Of a stretch of 64,000 nt of DNA, positions 25,581 through 38,500 are shown in pieces (position 1 is the stretch's first letter; each line of letters begins with the position of its first letter). Origin of the DNA: Acrocarpospora pleiomorpha. GTDB taxonomy: Bacteria; Actinomycetota; Actinomycetes; Streptosporangiales; Streptosporangiaceae. A model generated the notes under the pieces. It was not told where the DNA came from, did no database searches, and worked only from the letters and a program-made list of their open reading frames with translations. The translations under genes were made by a program, and so were the position numbers. The stretch covers positions 37,369 through 101,368 of the forward strand of contig NZ_BLAF01000046.1 of NCBI RefSeq assembly GCF_009687885.1, read 5' to 3'.

Positions 25581-27160
25581 GAGTACGTCTCCTCAAGCGA
25601 GCGCGTCCGCCGCAGCCCGAACGCCGAGATACCGGCCACGATAACGAAGATCATCGCGGACATCGCGGAGGCGAACCCCCACTCCCGCCCGGCCCCGCCA
25701 AACGCGATCTTGTACACCATCGAGATGAGCAGATCCGTGCTGCCCAGCGTGATCGGCGCCTCCGGCAGGTTGGGCCCGCCCCCGGTGACGAAGTAGATCA
25801 CCGTGAAGTTGTTGAAGTTGAACGCGAACGCCGCCACCAGCAAGGGCGCCGTCGACACCAGCAACAACGGCAATGTGACCCGCCGGAAGTGCTGCCAGGC
25901 ACTCGCACCGTCGATCTTCGCGGCCTCGTTGAGCTCAGAAGGAATCGCCTGCAACGCCCCAGTGCAGATCAGGAACATGTACGGGAACCCCAGCCACAGA
26001 TTGACCAGCAGCACACTGCCCTTGGCAAGCCACGGATCATTCAGCCAGGGCACATCGGCCCCACCGAGCAACGTCTGGTTCACGAACCCAAACGTCTGAT
26101 TGAGCATGCCCGTCCACACCAACGCGCTCAGGAACGACGGCACCGCATACGGCAACACCAGCAACGACCGATAAAGATTGCGCCCCTTCATCCCGGTCTT
26201 GTTCAACGCCAGCGCCAGCAGCAACCCGATCGCGAAGTTGAACAGCACCGACAGCGCCGCGAACACGAACGTCCAGATGAAGACCGAGACGAAAGGCCCG
26301 CGCAACCGCGTGTCGGTCAGCACCCGCGCGAAGTTGTCGAACCCGACGTTCTCCGTCCAGCCCGGCGTGAGGGTGGTCCCGTCGGCGGCCTCGTAATACC
26401 CCGAAGGGGAAGCCGTGTAGACCTTGCCGCTCTCCACATCGGTCAGCGTGTCGGCGGCCGGATCATGCCGCAGCGTCGGCCGGGCGAGGAACCCGGTGGC
26501 CCCATCCTGGGTGCGCAGCGCGCCCTGCGCGCCGAGCGGCACCCGCAGATCCAGGACCTCCTCCTGGCGCGTGGTCAGGTCGCGCAACTCCAGCGTGCGA
26601 TACCCCGCCACGGCCGTGGCCTTACCGGTGGAATCCCGCGTGATCCCCTCGGTCACCTGCTCGCCGCCCAGGGTGACCTGGCCGGTCGGGTCGGTGGCCA
26701 GCAGCTCCAGCGTGCCATCGCTCCCGGTGACCACCGCGACCTTGTAGAGCGGGCTGTCCGGAACACGCTTCTCGGAGACCGCGAGAATGTGCTCGAGCGC
26801 GCGCGGTTTCTCCAGGTTGTGGCCGTCACCCACGTTGGTGAACGCCGCCGCCGCGGTGTGGAAGACGATGTAGACCTGGAAGACCAGCAGGAACAGCAAG
26901 CCCGGCACCAGGTACTTGCCCGCCTCGACCCGCTTGCTGAAGTACACGTAGTCGGCGACCGCGGTGGCGATCGCGACGAAGCCGAAGATTCCCCAGTCGC
27001 CGACGGCGAAGGCCGTCAGCAGGCCGTAGACGGCCAGGGCGTTGACGGCGCCGAGCAGCGTGATCTTGCCGATCAGCGCCGCGGTGGAGGTGGACCCGCC
27101 CTCGGCCAGACGCGGGCGGTGAACGCCGACGCGCTCACCGCCCTTGGTGGTCAATCCCAC
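25577..27160 (-). CDS. MalF-like ABC sugar permease with large extracytoplasmic loop
   Basis: The 527-residue protein has hydrophobic helices at the N-terminus and then a loop of about 200 residues rich in polar and acidic residues before the permease core. An enlarged P2 loop of this kind is the hallmark of MalF, which contacts the binding protein. The core carries the EAA motif ELNEAAKIDGASAWQHF and helices down to RRTRSLEETYS. The initiator is a GTG four bases after the binding-protein stop. With the MalG-like partner it forms the membrane channel for maltooligosaccharide or cyclodextrin uptake. Confidence 0.87.
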   Translation of the reverse strand: MGLTTKGGERVGVHRPRLAEGGSTSTAALIGKITLLGAVNALAVYGLLTAFAVGDWGIFGFVAIATAVADYVYFSKRVEAGKYLVPGLLFLLVFQVYIVFHTAAAAFTNVGDGHNLEKPRALEHILAVSEKRVPDSPLYKVAVVTGSDGTLELLATDPTGQVTLGGEQVTEGITRDSTGKATAVAGYRTLELRDLTTRQEEVLDLRVPLGAQGALRTQDGATGFLARPTLRHDPAADTLTDVESGKVYTASPSGYYEAADGTTLTPGWTENVGFDNFARVLTDTRLRGPFVSVFIWTFVFAALSVLFNFAIGLLLALALNKTGMKGRNLYRSLLVLPYAVPSFLSALVWTGMLNQTFGFVNQTLLGGADVPWLNDPWLAKGSVLLVNLWLGFPYMFLICTGALQAIPSELNEAAKIDGASAWQHFRRVTLPLLLVSTAPLLVAAFAFNFNNFTVIYFVTGGGPNLPEAPITLGSTDLLISMVYKIAFGGAGREWGFASAMSAMIFVIVAGISAFGLRRTRSLEETYS

Positions 27161-27164
27161 AAGA

Positions 27165-28463
27165 TCAGCCGATCTTCGCGCGGATCTTCTCCGCGGCCTG
27201 CTTCATCAGCTTCTCCGGGTCGCCCTTGCCGAGCAGGATGTCGCGCTCGGCGTGGCCGTACTCGGTCCAGACCGCGTCCATGGCCGGGATGCTGGGGAGC
27301 GGCTGGCCGATGTCTCCGGCGGCCCCGAAACCGGCGATGATCGGGTCGCTCTTCACCTGGTCGTACACCGAGATCATGGCCGGGGGGCGCTTGCCGGTGT
27401 CGTAGAGCTCTTTCATGACCTCGGGGGTGCCGAGGTAGTTGACCACGAAGTCGTTGGCGACGAGCTTGTTCTTCGCGTTCGCGGAGATCATGAAGCCCTG
27501 CACGCCGACGAACGGCGCGGCCGGCTTGCCGCCCGCGGACGGGATCGGGTCGATCGCCAGGTCGATGCCCGCCTTCTGGGCGTCCTCCGTGCTCCACGGC
27601 CCAGTGATCATGTACGGCGACTTGCCGGTGTTGAACGCCTCCTTGGCGATGTCCAGCGTCAGGTCGGCGGAGAGCAGCTTCTTCTTGCTCCACGACTCCA
27701 GCGCCTTGGCGAACGCCAGGCCGCCCGCGTCGTCGATGGTCAGCTGGGCCGGGTCGTAGCTGCCGTCCGGCTTGGTGGCGAAAATGCCGCCACCGAAGGA
27801 GGTGTGCACCGGGTAGAAGTGGTACGGGTCACCTTCAGGCCCGACCTGCAGGCCCAGCGGCACGGTGGCCTTCTTCTCCTTGACCAGCTTGAGCGCGTTG
27901 TCCATCAGCGCGTTCCAGTCCTTGGGCGCCTCGGGCGCCAGGGCGGTGTTGCGGAACAGCGCGATGTTCTCGATCGCGTACGGCAGGCCGTAGAGCTGGC
28001 CGTCGTACGAGAGCGCCTTCAGGGCGACTTCCTTGAACTGGGAGGTCTTGTCGCCGAGCTGGATGGGCGCGACGGCGCCGTTGGTGACCAGCTTGCCCAG
28101 CCAGTCGTGCGCGCCGATGACGACGTCGGGGCCCTCGCCGGCCTGACCGGCGGTGACCAGGTTGTCGCGGATGTCGCCGAACTCCAGCTGCTGGACGGCG
28201 ACCTGCACGCCCTTCTCGGTCGCGAACCTCTGCGCGATCTTCTGAATGATCGGCGAGCGGGTGTCGTCAGCCCAGATCACCAGGTCCGCCTGGGCCCGCT
28301 TCACCGGGCCGTCGGTGGGCTCGACGATCGTGGTGGCGCCCGGCGCCGGGCCGGAAGTGGTGGCCGCGGCCGAGGGCGCGGCGCTCTCGCCGCCTCCCCC
28401 ACAACCGGCGGTGAGCAGGAGGGTGACACCCGCGGCCAACGTTGAGACCTTGCTCAAGCGCAT
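27165..28463 (-). CDS. Maltooligosaccharide/cyclodextrin-binding lipoprotein (MalE-like)
   Basis: The 432-residue solute-binding protein starts with a lipoprotein signal: MRLSKVSTLAAGVTLLLTAG followed by the lipid-modified Cys. A Ser/Ala/Pro linker leads to a family-1 extracellular binding domain (VIWADDTRSPIIQKIAQRF and PYAIENIALFRN are typical). It captures sugars outside the membrane for the two permeases. ATG 28463 is chosen because GGAG lies just upstream and the signal fits; the longer open frame to 28778 runs through the promoter region. It is divergent from the secreted amylase gene, and shared operators lie between. Confidence 0.88.
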   Translation of the reverse strand: MRLSKVSTLAAGVTLLLTAGCGGGGESAAPSAAATTSGPAPGATTIVEPTDGPVKRAQADLVIWADDTRSPIIQKIAQRFATEKGVQVAVQQLEFGDIRDNLVTAGQAGEGPDVVIGAHDWLGKLVTNGAVAPIQLGDKTSQFKEVALKALSYDGQLYGLPYAIENIALFRNTALAPEAPKDWNALMDNALKLVKEKKATVPLGLQVGPEGDPYHFYPVHTSFGGGIFATKPDGSYDPAQLTIDDAGGLAFAKALESWSKKKLLSADLTLDIAKEAFNTGKSPYMITGPWSTEDAQKAGIDLAIDPIPSAGGKPAAPFVGVQGFMISANAKNKLVANDFVVNYLGTPEVMKELYDTGKRPPAMISVYDQVKSDPIIAGFGAAGDIGQPLPSIPAMDAVWTEYGHAERDILLGKGDPEKLMKQAAEKIRAKIG

Positions 28464-28505
28464 GGTGGCTCCTAGGGGGGAATCAGGCGGCCTGAGCGCC
28501 GCCCT

Positions 28506-28548
28506 TCTTGCGAAATCAAGGCAACACTTGCGCTGCCGTCTTGCGAAA
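28506..28548. promoter_or_regulatory. Candidate LacI-type operators between the binding-protein and amylase genes
   Basis: TCTTGCGAAA occurs at 28506-28515 and again at 28539-28548, 33 bases apart (about three helical turns), with CACTTGCGC between and a further TTGCAATCGG near 28594. Such CTTGC-rich half-sites resemble known actinomycete maltose-regulator sites. The LacI gene at 30988 is the likely binder; this is inference. Confidence 0.45.
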
Positions 28549-28672
28549 GCTAACCACGGATTTCGGCAAGTTTCTAGACAGTTACTGACATGTTGCAATC
28601 GGCTTGATACGGTCGCGCTCAGCCTGACCACCAGTCGGGTTGACCTAGCGTCAAGTGTTCTGGAGAACGCAG

Positions 28673-30943
28673 ATGGCCGCCTTACGCAAGCTCGCCACGA
28701 TCGCGGCGGGAGCGGTACTTCTCGCCCTGCTCCCGGCCCAGGCTCCCGCCCTGGCCGCCGGAGCCCCAATCGGACCATTGACCCCCAAAGACGTGGTGTA
28801 CCAGATCATCACCGACCGGTTCTACGACGGTGACACGGGCAACAACAAGCCCGCCGGATTCGACCCCACCCTGTTCGACGACCCGGACGCCAACAACGTC
28901 GGCAACGGCAGCGACCTCAAGCTCTACCAGGGCGGGGACTGGGACGGCATCATCGCCAAGATCCCGTACCTCAAGAACATGGGCATCTCCGCCGTGTGGA
29001 TCTCGGCGCCCTACCGCAACCGCGACACCGTCATCGAGGACCACAAGCCCGGCGGCGGCATGGACCGGTGGACCAGCTTCCACGGCTACCACGTGCGCAA
29101 CTACTTCGCCACCAACAAACACTTCGGCACCCTGGCGGAGTTCCGGGCGCTGCGCGACGCGCTGCACGCCGAGGGCATCAAGCTGGTCATCGACTTCGTG
29201 ACCAACCACACCAGCCGCTGGCAGAACCCCACCCTGGGCAACGCCGCCGAGGACGGCAAGCTCTACGAGCCGGACAAGGACGGCCTGGGCAACTACGTCT
29301 TCAACGCCGCCGGCGAGCCGATCGACAACAACGGTGACGGGATCGTCGAGAACCTGCTCGCCAACCCGCACGCCGACGTCAACGGCTGGTTCCACGGCCT
29401 CGGCGACCGCAGCGGCGACTCCAGCAGGTTCGGTTACCGGCACAAGGAGCTGGGCTCGCTCGCCGACTTCTCCCAGGAGAACGCGAACGTGGTCAAGCAC
29501 CTGGAGAAGGCCGCGCTGTTCTGGAAGGCCGAAGGCGTGGACGGCTTCCGCCACGACGCCACCCTGCACATGAACCCCGCCTTCACCAAGGGCCTGAAGG
29601 ACGCGATCGACTCCGCGCCGCAGGGCCCGATGGCGCACTTCGGCGAGTTCTTCATCGGCCGGCCCGACCCCAAATACGACGAGTACCGCACGTTCCCGGA
29701 CCGCACCGGCGTCAACAACCTGGACTTCGAGTACTTCCGGGCCTCCACCAACGCCTTCGGCAACTTCTCCGAGACGATGGCGAACTTCGGCTCGATGCTG
29801 ACCCAGACCAGCAACGACTACATCTACGAGAACCAGGCGGTGACGTTCCTGGACAACCACGACGTGACCCGGTTCCGTTTCATCCAGCCGAACGACAAGC
29901 CGTATCACGCGGCGCTGGCCACGCTGCTGACCGCGCGCGGCACGCCGAACATCTACTACGGAACCGAGCAGTACGTGAGCTCGGCGGACGCCAGTGACGT
30001 GGCCGGTCGCCAGTTCCTGCAGACGGCCGCTCCCGCGTTCAGCCAGACCACCACGGCGTACAAGGTGATCCAGGCGCTGGCGGCGTTGCGCAAGAGCAAC
30101 GACGCGGTGGCCTACGGCGAGACGCAGATCCTGCACAGCACCAACGACGTGCTGGTCTTCAAGCGGCAGTTCTACGACAAGCAGGTCATCGTCTCGGTGA
30201 ACCGGCAGCCGAACACGGCGTTCACCGTGCCCGCGCTGGCGACCACGATCCCGGCCGGGACCTACACCGACCAGCTGACCGGCCTGCTCGGCGGCGCGTC
30301 CACCACGGTCGCGGGCGGGCAGCTCCCGAGCTTCTCGCTGTCCGGCGGCGAGGTGAACGTCTGGTCCTACAACCCGTCGCTGGGCACCACGATCCCGCGC
30401 ATCGGCGATGTCGTCTCCACCTCCGGGCGCGCCGGGAACACCGTCTACATCTACGGCACTGGCCTGGGCGGCGCGGTCACCGTCAAGTTCGGCACGGTCA
30501 CCGCCACGGTAACGTCGAACTCCGACGGCCAGATCACCACCACCGTGCCGGCGGGCGCGGTCGCCGGGGTGCAGAACATCACCGTGACCAAGGGCGCCAA
30601 CGTCAGCAACACCTTCCGCTACGAGGTGCTGTCCGGCAACCAGGTCCAGGTCATCTTCAAGATCAATACCACCACGGTCCCCGGGGAGAACATCCACGTC
30701 GTCGGCAACATCCCGGAGCTGGGCTCGTGGGACGCCGCCAAGTCGACCGAGGCCATGCACAACCCGAACTATCCGGAGTGGTTCCTGCCGGTGTCGGTGC
30801 CCGCCGGGACGACGATCCAGTTCAAGTTCCTGAAGAAGAACGGCGGATCGACGGTCTGGGAGGGCGGTTCGAACCGGAGTTTCGCCGTGCCGGCCGACAC
30901 GCAGGGGTCGACGGACACGACCGTCTACACCTGGCAGCCATGA
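28673..30943 (+). CDS. Secreted GH13 amylase/cyclomaltodextrin glucanotransferase-like enzyme with IPT and CBM20 domains
   Basis: The 756-residue enzyme has a signal peptide (residues 1-28), then the GH13 A/B domains with DFVTNHTS, GFRHDATLHM (nucleophile Asp), HFGEFF (acid/base Glu) and FLDNHDVTR. A C domain follows, then an IPT/TIG domain (TIPRIGDVVSTSGRAGNTVY) and a C-terminal CBM20 starch-binding domain (VPGENIHVVGNIPELGSW). The A-B-C-D-E order is that of cyclodextrin glucanotransferases and maltogenic amylases. It would break starch outside the cell into products for the divergent importer. GGAGA precedes ATG 28673; an upstream in-frame GTG at 28655 adds six residues. Hydrolase or transferase activity cannot be told apart by eye. 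Confidence 0.88.
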   Translation: MAALRKLATIAAGAVLLALLPAQAPALAAGAPIGPLTPKDVVYQIITDRFYDGDTGNNKPAGFDPTLFDDPDANNVGNGSDLKLYQGGDWDGIIAKIPYLKNMGISAVWISAPYRNRDTVIEDHKPGGGMDRWTSFHGYHVRNYFATNKHFGTLAEFRALRDALHAEGIKLVIDFVTNHTSRWQNPTLGNAAEDGKLYEPDKDGLGNYVFNAAGEPIDNNGDGIVENLLANPHADVNGWFHGLGDRSGDSSRFGYRHKELGSLADFSQENANVVKHLEKAALFWKAEGVDGFRHDATLHMNPAFTKGLKDAIDSAPQGPMAHFGEFFIGRPDPKYDEYRTFPDRTGVNNLDFEYFRASTNAFGNFSETMANFGSMLTQTSNDYIYENQAVTFLDNHDVTRFRFIQPNDKPYHAALATLLTARGTPNIYYGTEQYVSSADASDVAGRQFLQTAAPAFSQTTTAYKVIQALAALRKSNDAVAYGETQILHSTNDVLVFKRQFYDKQVIVSVNRQPNTAFTVPALATTIPAGTYTDQLTGLLGGASTTVAGGQLPSFSLSGGEVNVWSYNPSLGTTIPRIGDVVSTSGRAGNTVYIYGTGLGGAVTVKFGTVTATVTSNSDGQITTTVPAGAVAGVQNITVTKGANVSNTFRYEVLSGNQVQVIFKINTTTVPGENIHVVGNIPELGSWDAAKSTEAMHNPNYPEWFLPVSVPAGTTIQFKFLKKNGGSTVWEGGSNRSFAVPADTQGSTDTTVYTWQP

Positions 30944-30987
30944 AAGCCCTTATGAATTCCTGCTGCAAGGACTGTTAGACTTTCAGC

Positions 30988-32007
30988 ATGAAAGTGACCT
31001 TGACGGAAGTCGCCGCTCGCGCCGGTGTCAGCGAGGCCACTGTCAGCCGGGTTCTGAACGCCAAGTCAGGCGTGGCGGAGGACACCCGGGACCTGGTCTT
31101 GGCCGCTGTCGAAGCACTCGGCTACGAGCGCCCGTTCAAGCCCGAGGCCCCGCGCAAAAGCGCGGGGCTGGTGGGCTTGGTGGTGCCTGAACTGGAAAAT
31201 CCCATCTTCCCATCGTTCGCCCAGGTGATCGGCACGCTGCTGGCGCAGCAGCGGTACACGCCGGTGCTGTGCACCCAGACCCCGGGCGGCGTGAGCGAGG
31301 ATGAGTACGTTGAAATGTTGTTGGAACACAACACCGCGGGCATCATCTTCGTTTCCGGCATGCACGCCGACACGCACGCCGACCCGTCCCGCTACCGGCG
31401 GCTGGTCGACCGCGGGCTGCCGATCGTGCTGATCAACGGGTTCCTGCCAGGGCTCGACGTGCTGTCCATCTCGGTGGACGAGAAGTCGGCCATGTATCTG
31501 GCGGTCGAGCACCTGGCCTCGCTGGGGCACGTCCGGATCGGCATGGCCATCGGGCCCGAGCGGTATGTGCCGGTGATCAGGAAGGTGGCCGGGTTCCTGG
31601 AGGCCGCGAAAGCCACCCTCAGTCTGGATTTGTCGGACATGGTGGAGCACACCACGTTCACCGTCGAGGGTGGGCAGGTCGCCGCGTCCCGGCTCATCGA
31701 CCGGGGGGCGACGGCGATCATCTGCGGGTCGGACATCATGGCTTTCGGTGCCGTACGGGCGGTGCGGGGCCTGGGATTGAGCGTGCCGCACGACGTGTCG
31801 GTGGTCGGCTTCGACGACTCGTCGGTGACCGTGTTCTCCGATCCTCCGCTGACGACGCTCCGGCAGCCGGTTCAGGCCATGGGCACGGCGGCGGTCCGGG
31901 GTCTGATCGACGAGATCCATGCGCTCTCGCCGCCCCGGGGGGAGTTCGTGTTCCGTACCGAGCTGCTGGCGCGCTCCTCGACCGGGCCCGCGCCGTCGTC
32001 ATCCTGA
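30988..32007 (+). CDS. LacI-family transcriptional regulator of the maltooligosaccharide locus
   Basis: The 339-residue protein begins with the LacI helix-turn-helix (TLTEVAARAGVSEATVSRVL) and hinge helix, followed by a periplasmic-binding-like sensor domain (GLVGLVVPELENPIFP; VSVVGFDDSSVTVFSDPPL). LacI-type MalR/CebR proteins repress sugar import genes until a sugar binds. It lies 44 bases after the amylase stop on the same strand, so it is the expected regulator of the divergent operons and of itself. A CTGCTGCAAGGACTG stretch just before the start could be an autoregulatory site. The last nine bases overlap the convergent MFS gene. Confidence 0.88.
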   Translation: MKVTLTEVAARAGVSEATVSRVLNAKSGVAEDTRDLVLAAVEALGYERPFKPEAPRKSAGLVGLVVPELENPIFPSFAQVIGTLLAQQRYTPVLCTQTPGGVSEDEYVEMLLEHNTAGIIFVSGMHADTHADPSRYRRLVDRGLPIVLINGFLPGLDVLSISVDEKSAMYLAVEHLASLGHVRIGMAIGPERYVPVIRKVAGFLEAAKATLSLDLSDMVEHTTFTVEGGQVAASRLIDRGATAIICGSDIMAFGAVRAVRGLGLSVPHDVSVVGFDDSSVTVFSDPPLTTLRQPVQAMGTAAVRGLIDEIHALSPPRGEFVFRTELLARSSTGPAPSSS

Positions 32008-33210
32008 GTGTTCGCCGTGGCCCTGCCAGGGGCGAGCCAGGGCGGCGAGCGCCAGGACCGCGCAGGTGAGGGCCACCAGCATGATGATCGCCATGGGGGT
32101 GGCGCTGGTCTCGCCGAACACCCCCACGATGGGGGCGGCGATCGCGCCGAGCAGGAACTGGCCGCCGCCGAGCAGGGCGGACGCGCTTCCGGCCGAGTGG
32201 CCGGCCACGCCCTGGCCGATGGTCATGATGGCGGGGAAGGCGGTGCCCATGCCCGCGATGGTGAGGATCAGGCAGGTCCAGGTCACGGCCACGTTGCCGC
32301 CGGTGGCGAGGTTGATGGCGACGTGCGCGAGGGTCGCGGTGAAGGACACGGCGAGGGCGGTCATCAGCAGGGTGTTCAGGCGGACCCGGCGGGATAACGC
32401 GCCGAACAGGGCTGCCGAGGCGGTCATGCAGATGGCGTTGACGGCGAAGACGACGCCGTAGCCGAGGGGGCTCATGCCGTACACGATCTGGAAGACGAAC
32501 GACGAACCGGACACGTAGGCGAAGAGGGCGGCGGCGGCGCAGGACAGGGCGATGGCGTAGCCGACGAAGAAGCGGTTGCGCAGCAGGCCGGCCATGGCGC
32601 GGAAGGCGACCCGGAGGCCGCCGGGGTTGCGGCGGTCCGGGGGTAGCGATTCGGGCACGCGCCACCAGACCGTGGCGCACTGGGCGAAGCCAAACAGGGC
32701 GAGGACCAGGAAGACGGCCTGCCAGGGGGCGCCGAGCAGGATCAGGGCGCCGAGGAGCGGCGCGAGCACGGGGGCGACGCCGGTGATGATGGCCAGGGTG
32801 GAGAAGTAGCGGGCGACGCTCGGGCCGCGATACCAGTCCACGATCACGGCGCGGGCCAGCACGGCGCCGCACGCGCCTGCCGCGCCTTGCAGAAATCTTG
32901 CGGTGACCAGGAACTGCACGGTCGGGGCGAGGGCGCAGAGCAGCGAGAAGAGGCCGAACAGCGCGGTGCCGCCGAGCAGCAGGCCGCGCCGGCCGAGGGT
33001 GTCGCTGATCGGGCCGAGCAGGAACTGACCGAGGACGAGGCCGGCCAGGAAGGCGGTCATCGACAGTTGCACGCCTGAGCTGGTGGTTTCCAGGGTGCGG
33101 ACCATGTCGGGGAAGGCCGGGACGTACATGTCGATGGCGAGCGGAGCGGCTGCCGTGAGGGAGGCGAGGGAGGGCAGGAGGGACACGGGACGGGGTGGCG
33201 CGAGGGACAC
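31999..33210 (-). CDS. MFS multidrug transporter, Bcr/CflA family
   Basis: The 403-residue protein has about twelve hydrophobic helices. The N-terminal segment APLAIDMYVPAFPDM is characteristic of Bcr/CflA drug:proton antiporters, and the MFS motif between helices 2 and 3 reads GPISDTLGRRG. It would export small toxic compounds such as antibiotics across the membrane. It converges with the LacI gene, with which it overlaps by nine bases, and is not part of the sugar system. Substrate unknown. Confidence 0.87.
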   Translation of the reverse strand: MSLAPPRPVSLLPSLASLTAAAPLAIDMYVPAFPDMVRTLETTSSGVQLSMTAFLAGLVLGQFLLGPISDTLGRRGLLLGGTALFGLFSLLCALAPTVQFLVTARFLQGAAGACGAVLARAVIVDWYRGPSVARYFSTLAIITGVAPVLAPLLGALILLGAPWQAVFLVLALFGFAQCATVWWRVPESLPPDRRNPGGLRVAFRAMAGLLRNRFFVGYAIALSCAAAALFAYVSGSSFVFQIVYGMSPLGYGVVFAVNAICMTASAALFGALSRRVRLNTLLMTALAVSFTATLAHVAINLATGGNVAVTWTCLILTIAGMGTAFPAIMTIGQGVAGHSAGSASALLGGGQFLLGAIAAPIVGVFGETSATPMAIIMLVALTCAVLALAALARPWQGHGEHSG

Positions 33211-33387
33211 GTCTCTAAAGGGTAATGAACCCCATCAGAGTCACCCAGCTCAGGGGGCTATTAGCGCACAGAGCATTGACACTTATGCGCGTCTCGTGTG
33301 AACCTTCGGGCGGAAGAAATCATAAGTCGGTTGATCAAGAACCATTAGGTGCGGCGGCGCGCTCCTCTTCAAATCAAGGAGTGGCGT

Positions 33388-35523
<2,136 letters not shown>

Positions 35524-35550
35524 CACCCCCCTACATTCTCTGGAGTTCTC

Positions 35551-38500
35551 GTGTTCGGTTCCGCGCGCCTGCGTCGCGCTCTCTCCGCGCTCCTGTTACC
35601 CGTCCTGGCCGGTACGGCACTGGCCGCACCCCCAGCCGCGGCGGCCCCACCCCCGACCAGCGGCTTCGAGAAAGTCAAGCTGGATGGCGGACTCTCCATG
35701 GGCGAGCCGATCGAGCTGTCCGTGCTCCCCGACGGCAAGGTCCTCTACATCAACCGCGGCACCTCCGCCGGCGGCGGCCAGGTCCGCCTCTACAACCCGG
35801 CCACCCAGACCACCACGGTCGCGCTGACCGTTCAGCTGGACGCCCGCTTCGAGGACGGCCTGATCGGCATCACCTTGCACCCCCAGTTCGCCACAAACCG
35901 CTGGGTGTTCCTGTTCTACTCCCCCAAAGTGACACCGCTGGTCAACCGCATCTCCCGATTCACCTTCAACCCGGCCACCAACGTCCTCGACCCCGCCAGC
36001 GAGGACATGATCATCGAATGGCCGACCGAGCGCGACCTATGCTGCCACTCGGCCGGGTCGATGACCTGGGACACCAACGGCAATCTATATTTCGCGGTGG
36101 GCGACAACACCAACTCCGGCGGCGACTCGGCGGGCATGGCGCCGATCGACGAGCGGACCAGCCGCAACCCGCAGTACGACGCGCAGCGCACGTCGGGCAA
36201 CACCAACGACCTGCGCGGCAAGATCAACCGCATCCACCCGGAGAACAACGGCACCTACACGATCCCGGCGGGCAACCTGTTCCCGCAGGGGACGGCGCAG
36301 ACAAAGCCGGAGATCTACATCATGGGGGTGCGAAACCCTTATCGGGTGTGGGTCGACAAGAAGGCCAACAACACCCTGTACTGGGGCGAGGTCGGGCCCG
36401 ACGCCGGGGCGACGATCCCGAACCGGGGTCCGGCGGCCTACGACGAGTTCAACCGGGCGACCGGGCCAGGCAACTACGGCTGGCCGTACTGCGGCGGGCC
36501 GAACGTGGCCTACAACGACTGGGACTTCGCGGCCAACGCGCCGCGCGGCTGGTTCCCGTGCGGGGGGACCACCGGTCCGGTGAACAACTCGCCGCGCAAC
36601 ACCGGGCAGCAGCAGCTGCCGCCCACCAAGCCGGCGCTGGTGTGGGAGCAGCACGGCGGCAGCGTGCAGTGGCCGGCCCTGGACAACCCGGGCGGCTGCG
36701 GCTCGCCGAACCACACCGAGGTCTACCACTACGACCCCACCCTGGTGTCGGACGTGAAATGGCCGCAGTACTACGACAACAAGTGGCTGATCTCCGAGTA
36801 CTGCCGTAATTGGATCAAGGAGGTCCAGTTCGACAACGGCAACCCGTCGACCGGGAACCCGACCATCATCGAGCCGGTGCTGGCGGGCATGAACCTGGTG
36901 CACCCGATCGACATGGAGTTCGGTCCTGACGGCTCGCTCTACCTGCTGGAGTACGGCAGCGGCTATTTCTCGGGCGCGGCCGACGCCGGACTCTACAAGA
37001 TCAACTATGTCCAGGGCGGCAGGTCGCCGATCGCGCAGGCCACCTCCAACGTCAACAACGGGCTGGCGCCGCTGGCGGTCACCTTCTCCAGCGCGGGCAG
37101 CTCCGACCCCGACGGCGAGCCCATCACGTACGCGTGGGACTTCGACAACAACGGCACCACCGATTCGACGGCCGCCAACCCGTCGTTCACGTACACCACC
37201 GTGGGTGACAAGCGGGCGAGGTTGACCGTGCGGGATCCCGGCGGCCGTACCGGCACGGTGGTGCTCCCGATCGTGGTGGGCAACAACCGGCCGGTCGTGA
37301 CGCTCAACGGCATCCCCGCGGGCGGCATGTACAGCTGGAGCGAGAACCTCAACCTCACCGCCGGCGCCACCGACGCCCAGGACGGCACCATCGCCTGCGG
37401 TTCCGTCATCATCCGGGCCGCCCTCGGCCATCAGGAACACGCCCACGAGGAGGGTGAGGGCACCGGCTGCGGCTCCTCGTTCAACACCGGCCCGATCCAC
37501 GCCGGTCTGGACGCGGTGCAGTTCTTCGTCCTGCGCGGCAGCTACACCGACCGCGGCGCGACCGGCACGGTCCCGCTGACCGGCGAGCGGGAGATCACCG
37601 TCTGGCCCAAGCAGTGGCAGGCCGAGCACTACGTCACGCTCAACGGCCCCCGCGTCGTCGACCAGGCCGCCGCCGAGGGCGGCAAACGCCTCGGCGACAT
37701 CCAGAACGGCGAGTGGGTACGGCACCACGCCGTCAGCCTCAAGGGCATCACCAGCGTCAAGGCCCGGGTGAGCTCCGCCAACGCGGGCGGCACCCTGTCA
37801 TTCCGGTACGACTTACCCACCGGCCCCGAAGTCGCCAGGCTCACCATCGGCAACACCGGCGGCTGGGACAACTACACCGAGGTCACCGGTGCTGTCACCA
37901 AGCCCGACGACAACACCCACGACCTGTACCTGGTGTTCAACGGCACCGGCACGCTCTACGACGTGGACAGCTACACCTTCATCGGCCCCGGCGTGAGCGT
38001 CCCCGGCACCGGCAACCCCGGCACGGACCTCGCCCAGGGCAAGCCGGTCACGGCCTCCAGCACCGAAGCCGGCGCCAACGTGGCCGCCAACGCGGTAGAC
38101 GGCAACTCCGCCACCCGGTGGAGCAGCCTTTACGCCGACCCGCAATGGATCCAGGTGGACCTGGGCGCGTCGTACGCGATCAACCGGGTGCGCCTCAACT
38201 GGGAAGCCGCCTACGGTCGCGCCTACCAGGTCCAGACCTCCCCCAACGGCACAACCTGGACAAACATCTTCTCCACCACAACCGGCGACGGCGGCGTCGA
38301 CGACCTGACCGTCTCCGGCACCGGCCGCTATATCCGGGTGAACGGCACCCAACGCGCCCTCACCCAGTATGGCTACTCCCTCTGGGACCTGAACGTCTAC
38401 GGCACCCCCGCCGGCGGCGGCTCCTCACTCCTCTCCCAGGGCCGCCCGGTAACGGTCTCCAGCACAGAAGCGGGCGCCAACGTGGCCGCCAACGCGGTCG

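Noticed and set aside
28682..30760. 692-codon open frame antisense to the CGTase-like gene
   Set aside because: Long antisense frames are expected at this GC content; the product is Val/Ala/Arg/Gly-rich with no domain, while the plus strand has full GH13 motifs.
36085..37728. 547-codon minus-strand frame opposite the PQQ dehydrogenase
   Set aside because: Composition is a shadow of the real gene and no start signal or domain is seen.
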